A DNA stretch of 64,000 bases from Guillardia theta CCMP2712 (lineage: Eukaryota > Cryptophyceae > Pyrenomonadales > Geminigeraceae). How positions within the stretch are numbered: position 1 is the stretch's first letter; each line of letters opens with the position of its first letter. Of the stretch, positions 37,552-47,026 are shown piece by piece. A program made the translations under genes and the position numbers. The stretch covers positions 1,073,806-1,137,805 of the forward strand of contig NW_005434666.1 in NCBI RefSeq assembly GCF_000315625.1. Direction: 5' to 3'. The notes under the pieces are model-generated. The model was not told where the DNA came from and did no database searches. It worked only from the letters and a program-made list of their open reading frames with translations.

Positions 37552-39755
37552 TCAGTCTCCCTCGTCCGAGTCTGAATCTGTGACATCCGATGCTTCCTCC
37601 TCAGTCAAGGCCTCGGACTCAATTTTCGCTCCGTGTCGACTTCTGCCCTTCTCTTGGGCCTCTGGCTCTGCAGGCACGATCTCCTCGACAGGTTCAGGAG
37701 CCACAGAGCTGAGGGCTGGAAGATAGTCAGATGTCGCTAGTGACAAGAGGAAAGATAACAATCCCCACCTCTGATATCCTTCTGTGACTCTTGATCCAAG
37801 TCCATCAATTCACGTCTCCTTTGGAATACCACCTTCAAGACCCTGATCATAGCTATCTCCCACTTGATGTTGTTATTTGTTGCTGGTCCCTTCCCTGAGA
37901 AATCTTTCCCAAACTTGACAAGCGTGTCTTCCTGATCCTTCCTTTCATCCCAGTCCTTGATCAAGATATCGAAGTATACATCATAATCCTTCAAGAGCGT
38001 CGCCACTTGCTCAAAATTGCATACCACAAGAACTTCTCGTCTCCGATTCAACAAAGTAGAAAGCTCATCCAGCAGGGACCCTTCCAAGGCTCTCAGTTCT
38101 TCAGGTTGAAGGTGAGAAGAGAGGAGGAAGACTCTGATAAACAAGCCTCCGTCGGGAATGGTACCTTTCAATGATCTCAGCTCTCCAGCATTGCTCGCTG
38201 CAGAGGAAGTCGAACGAAGTAAGTCCACTGGGACGGGGGAAGAAGTGTTCTTCCGCTCATCAATGGACAACGACGTGGCACTTTGGGATCTTCCAGCAGA
38301 ATTTCGATCAAAAGCTCCACTGGTGTCCGGCACAAGATCTGAAACTTTCTGATCAGAAACCTGCTTCAGCTAGACGAGGGTGAGTATCTCAACATCATAA
38401 GCAAGAAGCATCACCATGCCAACGGTTTCATCAAGAGCATCCTTCAGTGAGTCAATGGTGGTTTGCATCTCCCGGATCTGGCTCTTGTATTGTTCGCATG
38501 CAGATCGTAGGCGATCGATCCTCGATTCCTGCAGCAACAGAGAAAAATTCCCGCCAGCTGCGATAGTCACAAACTTCACCATGGAGATATTGACACGTCT
38601 GGGAACCTCGACGTGGTTAGAGTGATTCAGAGCAAGTTGACCCTTGTCATTGCATCCACAAGAGAAGACTGAGCCATCGTTCGAGATCATGAGTGTATGA
38701 TCGTATCCACATGCGACATCTACAATGAACGAAGAAGTTTGATTGTTCATCGTTTCCTCAAACTGCATCAATCTCGGTTCAGCGGATTCATTCTCATGGT
38801 ATGAGTTTGCAAACTTTCCTTGCCCTAACTGCCCAAAAACATTCATGCCACAGCTGTAAACATTCCCCTTTCCTGTCAGGAGGACGGTGTGCATGGACCC
38901 ACAACAAGCTTTCACGACATAGTCTCCCTCCTTTCTCAGCCTCTCCGAGAATTCCACAAGTCTCTGTGGAGCCTCAACGATCTCTGAAACTTCTGAATGT
39001 CCAATGCCCAACTGGCCACACCGGTTTCTGCCGCATGCCCAAACTTCTCTGAGCAAGAAAGGTTCAGAACGGAACGGCGCATGAAAGAAATATTACCCGC
39101 TATCACAAACGAAAATGGAGTGGAACTGACCAGAACCCACCTGCTGGATGCTCTCATCGATCTTAACTCGTTCAGGGGGGGTTGGCCCGCCTTGGTGCCT
39201 CCCTATCCCAAGCTGACCGTGTGAGTTGCTTCCGAAGCCCCAGGCGAACCGCTTCTTCTTGCCCTCCACCTCCTCTTGGACAAGTAGGAAGCTGTGATGG
39301 TGACCACAGCAGGTGGAAACAGCCGAGAGCTCAACCTCGCAGGGACGAGGAGAAGTTACCTGCTGCTTGCCTGTCAAGGCCAACTGACCATGCTCATTGC
39401 TGCCAAACGCCATGGCTTCCCCGTTCCCCATCACGACTATAGTATGTGAGAGTCCGCAGGCAAGATCGACTGCGCCCTGTCGACAAAGAACATCGAGGCG
39501 CGTCAACTCCAGTCTTGACTTGAGGTCGCCTAGCCCGAGCTGACCATGACCGTTCCCTCCCAGCACGAACACGTCCCGCAAGTCATCAAGCATACAAGCA
39601 TGCGAAGCCCCGCAGGACATGAGCATGATCTTCTTCGACTCAAACCCTGAGAGCAGGCTGTTGGGGAGGAACCTCTCTGTGACTCTTCCTCCTACTACTA
39701 CCTCTCCCTCCCCCCCTCCCAGTTCGCCGAAGCCTCTGCATCCAACCTCCTCCAT
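37552..39755 (-). CDS. RCC1-repeat beta-propeller protein with coiled coil and acidic tail
   Basis: Four exons in phase: 39097-39755, 38424-39048, 37769-38369, 37552-37715; 682 aa. Residues about 10-390 carry RCC1 repeats (FVLGGNGHGQLGLGD; AFGSNEHGQLAL; WGFGSNSHGQLGIG; WACGRNRCGQLGIG; YSCGMNVFGQLGQG; FSCGCNDKGQLAL), forming a seven-bladed propeller. A coiled coil follows (CEQYKSQIREMQTTIDSLKDALDET) and continues across the 54-nt intron 38370-38423, which supports that junction. Next is a helical segment (LRALEGSLLDELSTLLNRRREVLVV…), then an acidic C-terminus (DVTDSDSDEGD). It may be a GTPase regulator, but RCC1 proteins are functionally diverse and no specific role can be assigned. Convergent with the methyltransferase gene (74 bp between stops). 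Confidence 0.88.
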
Positions 39756-41287
39756 CGCACCCCACAAGATTCAAGATCCCGCCCCGACCGTGTAGTGGCT
39801 CCAGTCATCGGACGCCGGCCCGGGCCGGGGTCGGACGGTCCGAGCCCCCCGGCGGCCCGGGCCGACTCGAGCCGCAAAGTTCCGGGTGGTCGGGCACTGC
39901 TCAGTGCAGTGCTACGGTGCCAGTACGGTACGCAGCACTCTTCTTAGGCTTCGAATCTAACCATGCATTGATATCTTCGAGGACTGAGCAACTGACAGTG
40001 CAGCGGCATCAAGCTCGGAATGTCGGAATAGGCTCGAAGGACAATTTGCTGTTGACGAAACCTAAAAATACGGAGTACCAAGCATTCGCCGCTCCGACAT
40101 TTTCAAGCTGGAAGAATTACTACCCGCGGGGAAGAACACTGATGAGTGGCCCCGGGGCCCCGGCTCACCGGGTATCCGATGTCGGCTCGGAGACTCGGTG
40201 CGGCAGCGCGGCCGCCGGCCCGCCGGGCCGGCGGGCCGCGCGCGGCACTGTGACGGTTGGCCCGGGGCCCCACTGCCGCAGTGCCGCCGCCCGGGGCCAG
40301 TGGCACACGGCGGCGGCGGCCGGGCGGCCCGGCTAGTAACGTGCTACTTGGGTCCATAACTGATACTTGGGTCACTGCGGTGACCGTGATGATCGGCCCG
40401 CCTGGCAGGTTCCGAGCGGCGGACTCCGGTAAGCAATTTGATCCGGCAAAAAGTACCCTGGTGGTCGTGGCCTCATTGTGGTCTAGATGGTTGAAAATGG
40501 AAGTAGCGACTCAGCAACTCGCAAAGTTCTTTCCGACGTCACCAAAGGACACTGCTCTCATCCCTTGTTCACCCCGAATCCCTCACTGTCATGTCATCAT
40601 CAACCCATCACTGGTTGTTTGGAGCAGAGTGAAAATGCAACATACATGTATCACCTTAGTACTAACCAAATTCCGGGGAGCCAAGATTGGAGTCGGTGTG
40701 GATGCGATTCTCAGAGGGAAATAGATAAGGAGAGATAGAAGAACGACAGAAGGTAAATGCTGGTGCTATTACAGCAGTGAAAATTGAGTTCCCACACCTT
40801 CAGGTGCTGGGAGTGAGAAATCTGCACCTGCAAGTTTGAACGATGCCAGTAGTCAAAGTTTGAGAAAGCTGATCATCGGATAGCAGATGTCAAGATGTTG
40901 GTGTTGGTGAGTCGGCCCGGGCCATCCGATCGCCGCCGGAGGCCCCGCTGAGTCGTCGGATACCGGCCACTGGCCTAAGTCATGTGATGATTCGACCGTA
41001 CTCTGGAGCTCCGGGTCTCGGAGACGGTGTGTCGGAAACTTTCATACAGGTCTGAGCTTTACAAAAGAAGACACAGCAAAGCATATGATGAGACGAGATG
41101 AAATCTGTGAAACAGGGGAACAAAGCTCACTGACTCACACTGCTCAGCGGTTTGTTGTTTATGAAAGGATCGTGGCTGGTGAGTTGACAAGTTACATTGA
41201 TTAGCCTGATTTAGAAGACCTTCCTGGTGACGCCTTCGTCTCTTGTCTTTTCACTCACCTCTGTATTAGAAAAGAGCTGTTTCATGT
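39756..41287. other. Intergenic region with several GC-rich patches
   Basis: GC-rich patches at 39790-39895, 40145-40345, 40385-40435 and 40910-40990 (CCGGCGGCCCGGGCC, GCCGGCCCGCCGGGCCGGCGG, GGGGCCCCGGC), separated by normal-composition DNA. No coding content is convincing, although the GC-rich parts are open in several frames. Confidence 0.55.
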
Positions 41288-42006
41288 TTATTCTGCCATC
41301 ACCTTTTCGATCATCTCGGCCAACTCTCCGGACTGAAATCGTCGGTCAACAAATACCAGCAAGGTAACAGATTATATGTCCAACCTGATACATGTCGATG
41401 GCGATGTCACATCCTCCAAGAAACTCTCCATCAACATACAGCTGCAGGAACAATCACCCGCACTTAGCAAGGCGTCCCAGGACAGGTAGGGAGGATAACC
41501 TGAGGGATGGTGGGCCAGTTGGAATATTCCTTGATACCCTGACGGAGAAGTTCGTTCTCCAGAACGTTGACGGCTTCATAACGGGCGTTGCAGGCGTTCA
41601 AAATCTGCACAGGTAGATGAATGAGCAACGCTCCTCTCCATATTCTCGTTTGAAATGACCTGCACAACCGTGTTGGAAAACCCGCACTGAGGAAAATCTT
41701 TGTTGCCCTTCATGAAGAGGACGATCTTGTTTTCCTTTACAACCTGTGTAAGAAGTTAAGAACTGGCTTCAAAGGAAGTCATTTTGCCTTATCGATTGCA
41801 TTCCACATGGGGCCCTTTCTATTAGAATCATCCAACTGCATTCTCAGTTGCAACGGACTGGTGTGAGCTGCCGTTCTCGGAGACTGAACGAAAGAATTTG
41901 CAACATTCCTGACAGCAAATCTGGTGCATCCAGGGAGCTGGAGAGAGAAGGACGACACTGAAGTGATTGATATGCCCAGGATTGTTAAGAGAAACGCTTT
42001 CGACAT
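41288..42006 (-). CDS. Plastid-targeted monothiol (CGFS) glutaredoxin
   Basis: Class II glutaredoxin that binds and delivers [2Fe-2S] clusters. Exons 41788-42006, 41660-41743, 41500-41604, 41385-41441, 41288-41332; 169 aa. The domain has [22 protein letters not shown] (CGFS active site), [23 protein letters not shown] and a C-terminal helix [11 protein letters not shown]. The N-terminus is a signal peptide ([19 protein letters not shown]) followed by FSLQLPG and a Ser/Arg-rich transit region. Phe right after the signal peptide is the import signal of red-lineage complex plastids. Intron 41744-41787 begins GC (donor AAG|GCAAAA) and is otherwise typical. Function is established for the family; location is inferred from the leader. 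Confidence 0.93.
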
Positions 42007-42553
42007 CTATTGTACATGTTAGGGTTACCGTAAAGTAATCATATATTCTTGAACAATCAATCAAGCCATCAGTCATATCAACTTTTCTTCATGAACGGTC
42101 ACTACACTTCTTATTCCGACTGATTGGTTAGGCTAGCCTCAGCCTATTCCTCCTTCCAATCGCTTGGCGAAACTAAGGAAGAATATGTCATACATGAGGA
42201 CGCTCAGTCAATGTTCCACATCCTTTGAAATCCAACAAACGGTTTCTGTTCTGACTGAACAACTTGTCTATCTGGTCTGACACTTGAAGTTCCCTTGCTC
42301 TCCTCATGTCCTCGTCTCCTCTCCTACTCATTTCCTCGCCTACTCTACCAAGTCTTCGGCCTCCTAGTAATATCGGCATCTCCAAGGGGGCTTGCCAGCT
42401 AGTACCGGTGGTTTCGACTATCATAAAAAGGGTACAGAAATGGATGGGGTGGTGATATAAAGGTGATGCCGGCGTCACAGTCGAGAGCGCAAAGGTCTCA
42501 CAGTTGGCCCGGCGCGATTGTACTGAGGCGGACTCGAAGATTTTGTAAAGGCC
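42007..42553. promoter_or_regulatory. Divergent upstream region
   Basis: Between the glutaredoxin (-) and SAP gene (+). Contains CTACTCTACC (42340s), GGGTACAG (42428) and pyrimidine runs. No gene seen. Confidence 0.4.
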
Positions 42554-43446
42554 ATGGCGATGCCGGCTGCGTGCCTGTCTTTCATGGTTGCCAACATCGA
42601 GGCGCGAAGAATGACGATGAAGCCTGCTGCTTCGTTATCTCACTGCTGCATGTTTGCTGATAGAAGGGCGTTCTCAACAGGAAGACAATGTGTCTTCCCA
42701 GCTGATAGGAAGGACAGGTGCTGTACGCGCACCTTCATGGCTGGAATCAACGGTGACGATGATATTATTGATGTGAGTGACTTGGTGGATTCCTCTGCTT
42801 ATGACTTTACCTGGGATGGACATGATGCAATGGTCTTTGAGAACTTTCGTTGCTCATCTGGTCAGATTGCGAATCACATCAAGAAGATGGTAGTTGACGA
42901 GCCTGCGCGAGTTTCAACCCTCATCGCACATTTCGGGGAAGAATCTCAAGAGGTGACTAGAATGTCAGCTTTAGGAGCCAGGCTGCTACGTCTGACCTTT
43001 TTATCGTCTCCCCTCCGTCATCTCATGGAGGATGAGATCCTCGGAACGTCCACTGTCGTAAGTTTGTTCATTCCCATACCAAACACCTTTTCACAGGTTT
43101 ATCAGGATTTCACAGCTGAAGATATCCTGGCAGTTGCAGAGAGTTCGGAAACAGAGGGTGCGCGGCTGATTGTTAACAGGAAGCAGAGAGACAACTCGGT
43201 GGCACGAGTTTTTCGACGGAAGACACCAAGTGAAGACGAGCGAGTCTCAAGTGCTGGTTCCGCATCGAGCAGGCTGCAAGATTTTACGGTCAAAGAACTC
43301 AAGGTGAGGAGAAGATTTGTCGTCACCATTCGAACTCATATCTCCGCTCATTACGCTTTTAGCTTCTTTGCAAGCGCCAGGGAGTGCCATCGAGTGGACG
43401 CAAGTCGGAACTGATAGAGCGACTGATGGGCGTGTTGGACAAATAG
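42554..43446 (+). CDS. Protein with C-terminal SAP domain
   Basis: Exons 42554-43057, 43097-43303, 43363-43446; 264 aa. The C-terminus LQDFTVKELKLLCKRQGVPSSGRKSELIERL is a SAP (SAF-A/B, Acinus, PIAS) helix-extension-helix motif, typical of DNA- or RNA-binding nuclear and organellar proteins. The first about 180 residues are not recognised; they include GQIANHIKKMVVDEPARVSTLIAHFGEES. The N-terminal about 55 residues are Cys/Arg/Ser-rich and low in acids and could be a mitochondrial or plastid leader, which is only a guess. Intron 43058-43096 (39 nt) is in frame and without stops, so it could be retained; its GTAAGT donor and TTCACAG acceptor favour splicing. Confidence 0.82.
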
Positions 43447-43775
43447 ACAAGGGGACAGGAATCGTTTCTTCCATTGATTCGATTGAGCCACTTATATTAC
43501 AAAGACAGTCGTGAGGGTTGGAGGCAGAGATAAAGGGACAGAGAAAGAGGCAGAAGAGATTCAGATTTCAGTGAAGTATGGTACAGATAGAAGGGCTGTA
43601 ATCCTCAACCCAACACGCGCATGTACAAACCACGATCAAACAATAAACTGGGCATGTCTCTTTCAGGGCGACGAAGGAACTCGAAGGACGAGACAGAAAT
43701 CATGCGTTCACAGGCTTGATTTGAAGCTCAAGAGCCAAATGATCCGAGATAAACTTGTTTTCTCCGACCTATCAA
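43447..43775. other. Convergent 3'-3' intergenic region
   Basis: Between the SAP gene (+) and the EEP-fold gene (-). A short open frame at 43511-43837 has no recognisable content. Nothing else seen. Confidence 0.5.
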
Positions 43776-45490
43776 TCATGTCAAGCTTGACGTGGCATAA
43801 TATCTGTTTGACGCGATCACCCCATACGTCTCATTGAATGCTTTCAGACCAAATACCTGAAAACCAAGAAAGTTTCAGAAAGATGATCAAGTCGCAGTAT
43901 CATTCGAACCTGAGCACTGCCTGACACATATACATACGAGCTATTCGCTAGCTGTTGACTTCTGACACTCGAGAACCATGCGCTGTAGCAAATCGTGTTA
44001 CTGCTGACGGAAAATCTCGTGACAAGGTATGGGAGTTTGTATCCCCCAGAACATCGAGAGTGTCACTTACTAGTCCAATGATTCGAAGCCTATGATGTCC
44101 GTTGCGTTTCTATCTGTGAAAGAAACCGCTTGTCCTGTTGGAGCTAAATATTGACATGCCATACGTCCTCTCCATTACCTTTTGAGATCTGTTCCGCCAG
44201 CAGAATGTCCTGAAAAGAAAGTCATCGAAGACCTTGTTCAAGAGAGGTCAAGGTGCCTCTAGCGGGTTTAAGGTACGATTCGCTGCCTGGTAGGCTTTCA
44301 GCTGGTGCCTCGCGTCGATGTTGAGATCTCCCACGAGTAAAATTCCTCCCAGCTTGCAGCGATCGCACAAGAGATGCTGTTCTTGGAGCTTCAGCCCGAC
44401 TGTTTCGCGTATGTGTCGTACGATTTCAGACACCTGTGCAGAACGCTGAGTTTTGAACTGAACATTTTGACATACTTGGGATTGGCGAACACTTCTCGTG
44501 TATATTCCGCATGAATTTACCGCATAACTGGTAGGAGAAGTCAAGAGAAGGAATGAAAGTCTTGACAATCTCACCTCGAAAGGTGCAAGAAGAATGCTTC
44601 CAGTCCCATCAGCCACCAACTTCACAAGTCAAGGATCAATGCACGGCCTTGAAGCGTTAGGGACTCACTTGCGAGGCTGTATGCTGTGCAGAGTCCTTCC
44701 CTTCCCGCATTGCAGATGCGTGTTGCCAACCTTCAACCTTGACAAACGATCTGAGATCTCAAGGTCTGCAAAAATCGACCCCTTCCAAGTCCACATATCA
44801 ATTCCACTCCAATCCTGCATCAGCCCGGGAGCATCAGCGGTGGCTGGAGCTGCCCTCTCATCACCGTATATGGGAGCCAGACAGCCTCTGTCAAAGGGAA
44901 GCGGCTCACTATCAGAAGTCCAGCATTCTGACCAAACCAAGGATCTGGCGGCACGACCTTTCAATCCCCGCAGATTTCAGCGACATCCCGGAGTCGAAAA
45001 TGAAATTTACATGATATGTGAAGCCTTGCTCTCTCATCCTGTCCACCAGCCAACGTTGATGTCCCCATATCACAACCCCGAAGACCGACATGGTGAAAAC
45101 CTTGCCGCGGACGATCAGGACCAGAAGGGAACAAACTCTTCCAACAACCTCTTGCATCGCGATCACATCGTACTTGCCGACATAGCGCACGAGATCACTC
45201 AGTCGCTCCCGCACGTTGGATGATCCCTGAGCACAAGAGAGGTCAGAGAGCTCGTCACATCTCCCAAGTTGCACCGAGAACGGCCCGTACACGTTGAAAG
45301 TAAGGAATCTTAGTGAAGGCAAGGGTCCATGCTGAGAGACGTTGACGGCCAAGGGCGGCGATGAAGGGCCAGAGACGCGAGGACGAGATGGACAGCAGGT
45401 GCTTGTGATCACAGCTAGGAGCAGCAGCAGCAGCAGGGCGACGGAGGCAGCGCGCACTAGGAGCATGCTACTGCTCCTGGAATCGTTCAT
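43776..45490 (-). CDS. EEP-fold (neutral-sphingomyelinase-like) hydrolase, N-terminally anchored
   Basis: Endonuclease/exonuclease/phosphatase superfamily, closest in motif order to sphingomyelin phosphodiesterases. Exons 45149-45490, 45011-45100, 44865-44957, 44669-44814, 44575-44619, 44257-44527, 44179-44209, 44071-44134, 43910-44003, 43776-43856; 418 aa. A hydrophobic Leu-run N-terminus (about 10-27) is a signal peptide or anchor. Motifs in order: RFLTFNVYGPF, DVIAMQEV (catalytic Glu), QNAGLLIVSRFP, WTWKGSIFADL, VGNTHLQ, GILLVGDLNID (catalytic Asp/Asn), FESLDYS. Where the family ends in SDH the model reads ASNRYYAT, so the catalytic His may be lost or my last exon is wrong. Intron 44210-44256 is GC-AG. 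The region between NTHLQ and GDLN has the least certain exons. Confidence 0.75.
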
Positions 45491-45554
45491 TGCTTCATGA
45501 TCGGGGGCGCAATTCCCTGAGGCGGACCTGCACGAGCAAACGCACATCAATGCG

Positions 45555-45892
45555 TTGGCGGGCAACAACGAGGGAGGGAGGGAGAGATGGAGGGAGAACG
45601 AGGGAGGGTGGAGGGAGGGTGGGAGAACGAGGGAGGGAGGAGGGGAGGGAGAACGAGGAGGGAGGAGGGAGGGAGAACGAGGAGGGAGGAGGGATGGAGG
45701 GAGAACGAGGGAGGGAGGAGGGAGGGTGGGAGAACGAGGGAGGGAGGAGGGAGGGAGAACGAGGGAGGGAGGAGGGAGGGAGAACGAGGAGGATGAGGGA
45801 TGGAGGGAGAACGAGGGAGTAGGAGGGAGGGTGGTAGAACGAGGAGGGAGGAGAGATGGAGGGAGAACGAGGGAGGGAGGAGGGCGAGAGGG
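45555..45892. repeat. G-rich minisatellite (GAGGGAGAACGAGGGAGGGAG-type)
   Basis: Imperfect tandem units of about 20-45 bp, purine on the plus strand, running into the assembly gap. The same unit reappears at 46680-46790 on the other side of the IP3R-like exon. Confidence 0.9.
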
Positions 45893-45992
45893 NNNNNNNN
45901 NNNNNNNNNNNNNNNNNNNNNNNNNNNNNNNNNNNNNNNNNNNNNNNNNNNNNNNNNNNNNNNNNNNNNNNNNNNNNNNNNNNNNNNNNNNN
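45893..45992. other. Assembly gap (100 N)
   Basis: Exactly 100 N. A fixed-size gap of this kind normally marks unknown length. It interrupts the minisatellite and the 3' side of the IP3R-like exon. Confidence 0.99.
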
Positions 45993-46661
45993 ATTCCCCC
46001 TCTCGATGCTCTCAAAGAGCTCCATGTAGCTCAAGTCCAGCTCCCCCCCAGCCACACACTCCTCGGGCAGCTGGAAGAAGATCCTCTCCAACCTCCCCTC
46101 CCTCTCGATCTCGATGTTCGCCATCCTCTCCCTAAAGAATGCTCCTGCCTTCTCCGTCTGCTTGATCGCCATCCTGATCACTCCGGTGCGATCAAACGCC
46201 ACCAGGAACGACATGACGAGAAAGTAGCTGATTCCCTCCTTCACAAGCTCCGCCTCCGAGAGTCCGGTCTTCTCTTGCAGCATGTCGTAGCAGTGAGTGG
46301 TTTGCTGCACGATTCCGCTCCACTGCAGGGTAGTGATCATCCGGGCAGGGATGACGTCATCCTGGACGCCCTCCAGGAAGGCGTTGAGACAAGTCGACAT
46401 GGCGACCTTGAGCCGCGTCCTCATCAGGTTCCTGACCCTCACCGCCTGCGGGCTCCTGTCGGGCGACTGAGAACTGCTCGAGCAAGTCTCGAAGAAGACG
46501 CGGGAGAAGATGCGATCCACGAGGTCGAAGAAGTCAGCGGTCGACAGCTCCCACTGGTTGTCGAGGTTGGGGCCGTACATGGCGTCAGCGATCATCATGA
46601 ACGCGCGGATTATCCCCTCCACCTCGTAGACGTTGGCAGACGCAATGAGAGAGTTGATGTC
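45993..46661 (-). pseudogene. IP3-receptor/ryanodine-receptor-like exon, orphan fragment beside a gap
   Basis: Open from an acceptor at 46662-46663 (CTCTCAG) to the gap, 223 codons. The content resembles the region of inositol-trisphosphate receptors just before the channel: GIIRAFMMIADAMYGPNLDNQ and DFFDLVDRIF fit the RIH-associated helices; RMANIEIEREGRLERIFFQLPEEC fits the human [22 protein letters not shown] segment. A full receptor needs about 2000 residues upstream and a six-helix channel downstream. Upstream (higher coordinates) there is only a minisatellite and the plus-strand TIR gene; downstream there is the gap and then the EEP gene. So this is a fragment, a misjoined contig, or a gene whose rest lies elsewhere. 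It is intact as far as it goes; calling it a pseudogene is provisional. Confidence 0.55.
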
Positions 46662-46679
46662 CTGAGAGAGGGTTCAGAC

Positions 46680-46790
46680 ATGAGGAGAGGAAGAACGAGG
46701 GAGGGAGGAGAGATGGAGGGAGAACGAGGGAGGGAGGAGGGCGAGAGGGAGAACGAGGGAGGGAGGAGAGAGGGAGAGGAGGGAGGACCA
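46680..46790. repeat. G-rich minisatellite, second block
   Basis: Same GAGGGAGAACGAGGGAGGGAG-type unit as 45555-45892, immediately upstream of the IP3R-like exon's acceptor. Shared repeat on both sides is a classic cause of assembly misjoins. Confidence 0.9.
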
Positions 46791-47026
46791 GGATCCATGA
46801 AAACTTTTGAGGAAACTAGCTGAGTACGAGGTTGGGTTCGGGGATGGGAAGGGAGACATTGGGATTGCTCTTGGGATTGAGGGAATTGAATTTTGTGTGG
46901 CTCTGATACATTTTGCTGTTAGAGTCTTCTTGTGAGTTCTTCAACTCATTCAATTAAGATTCTTCATTGATCGTCGTTAGTCCATCCTTACTCATGAAAG
47001 AGGCTTGCTCGGCTCAATCAAGTTAG

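Noticed and set aside
44470-44530. 7-nt microexon in the EEP gene
   Set aside because: A simpler pair of phase-2 introns keeps the frame without it.
45555-46823. Plus- and minus-strand frames running through the 100-N gap
   Set aside because: They include unknown bases and the G-rich minisatellite; only the minus-strand segment 45993-46661 has family-like content.
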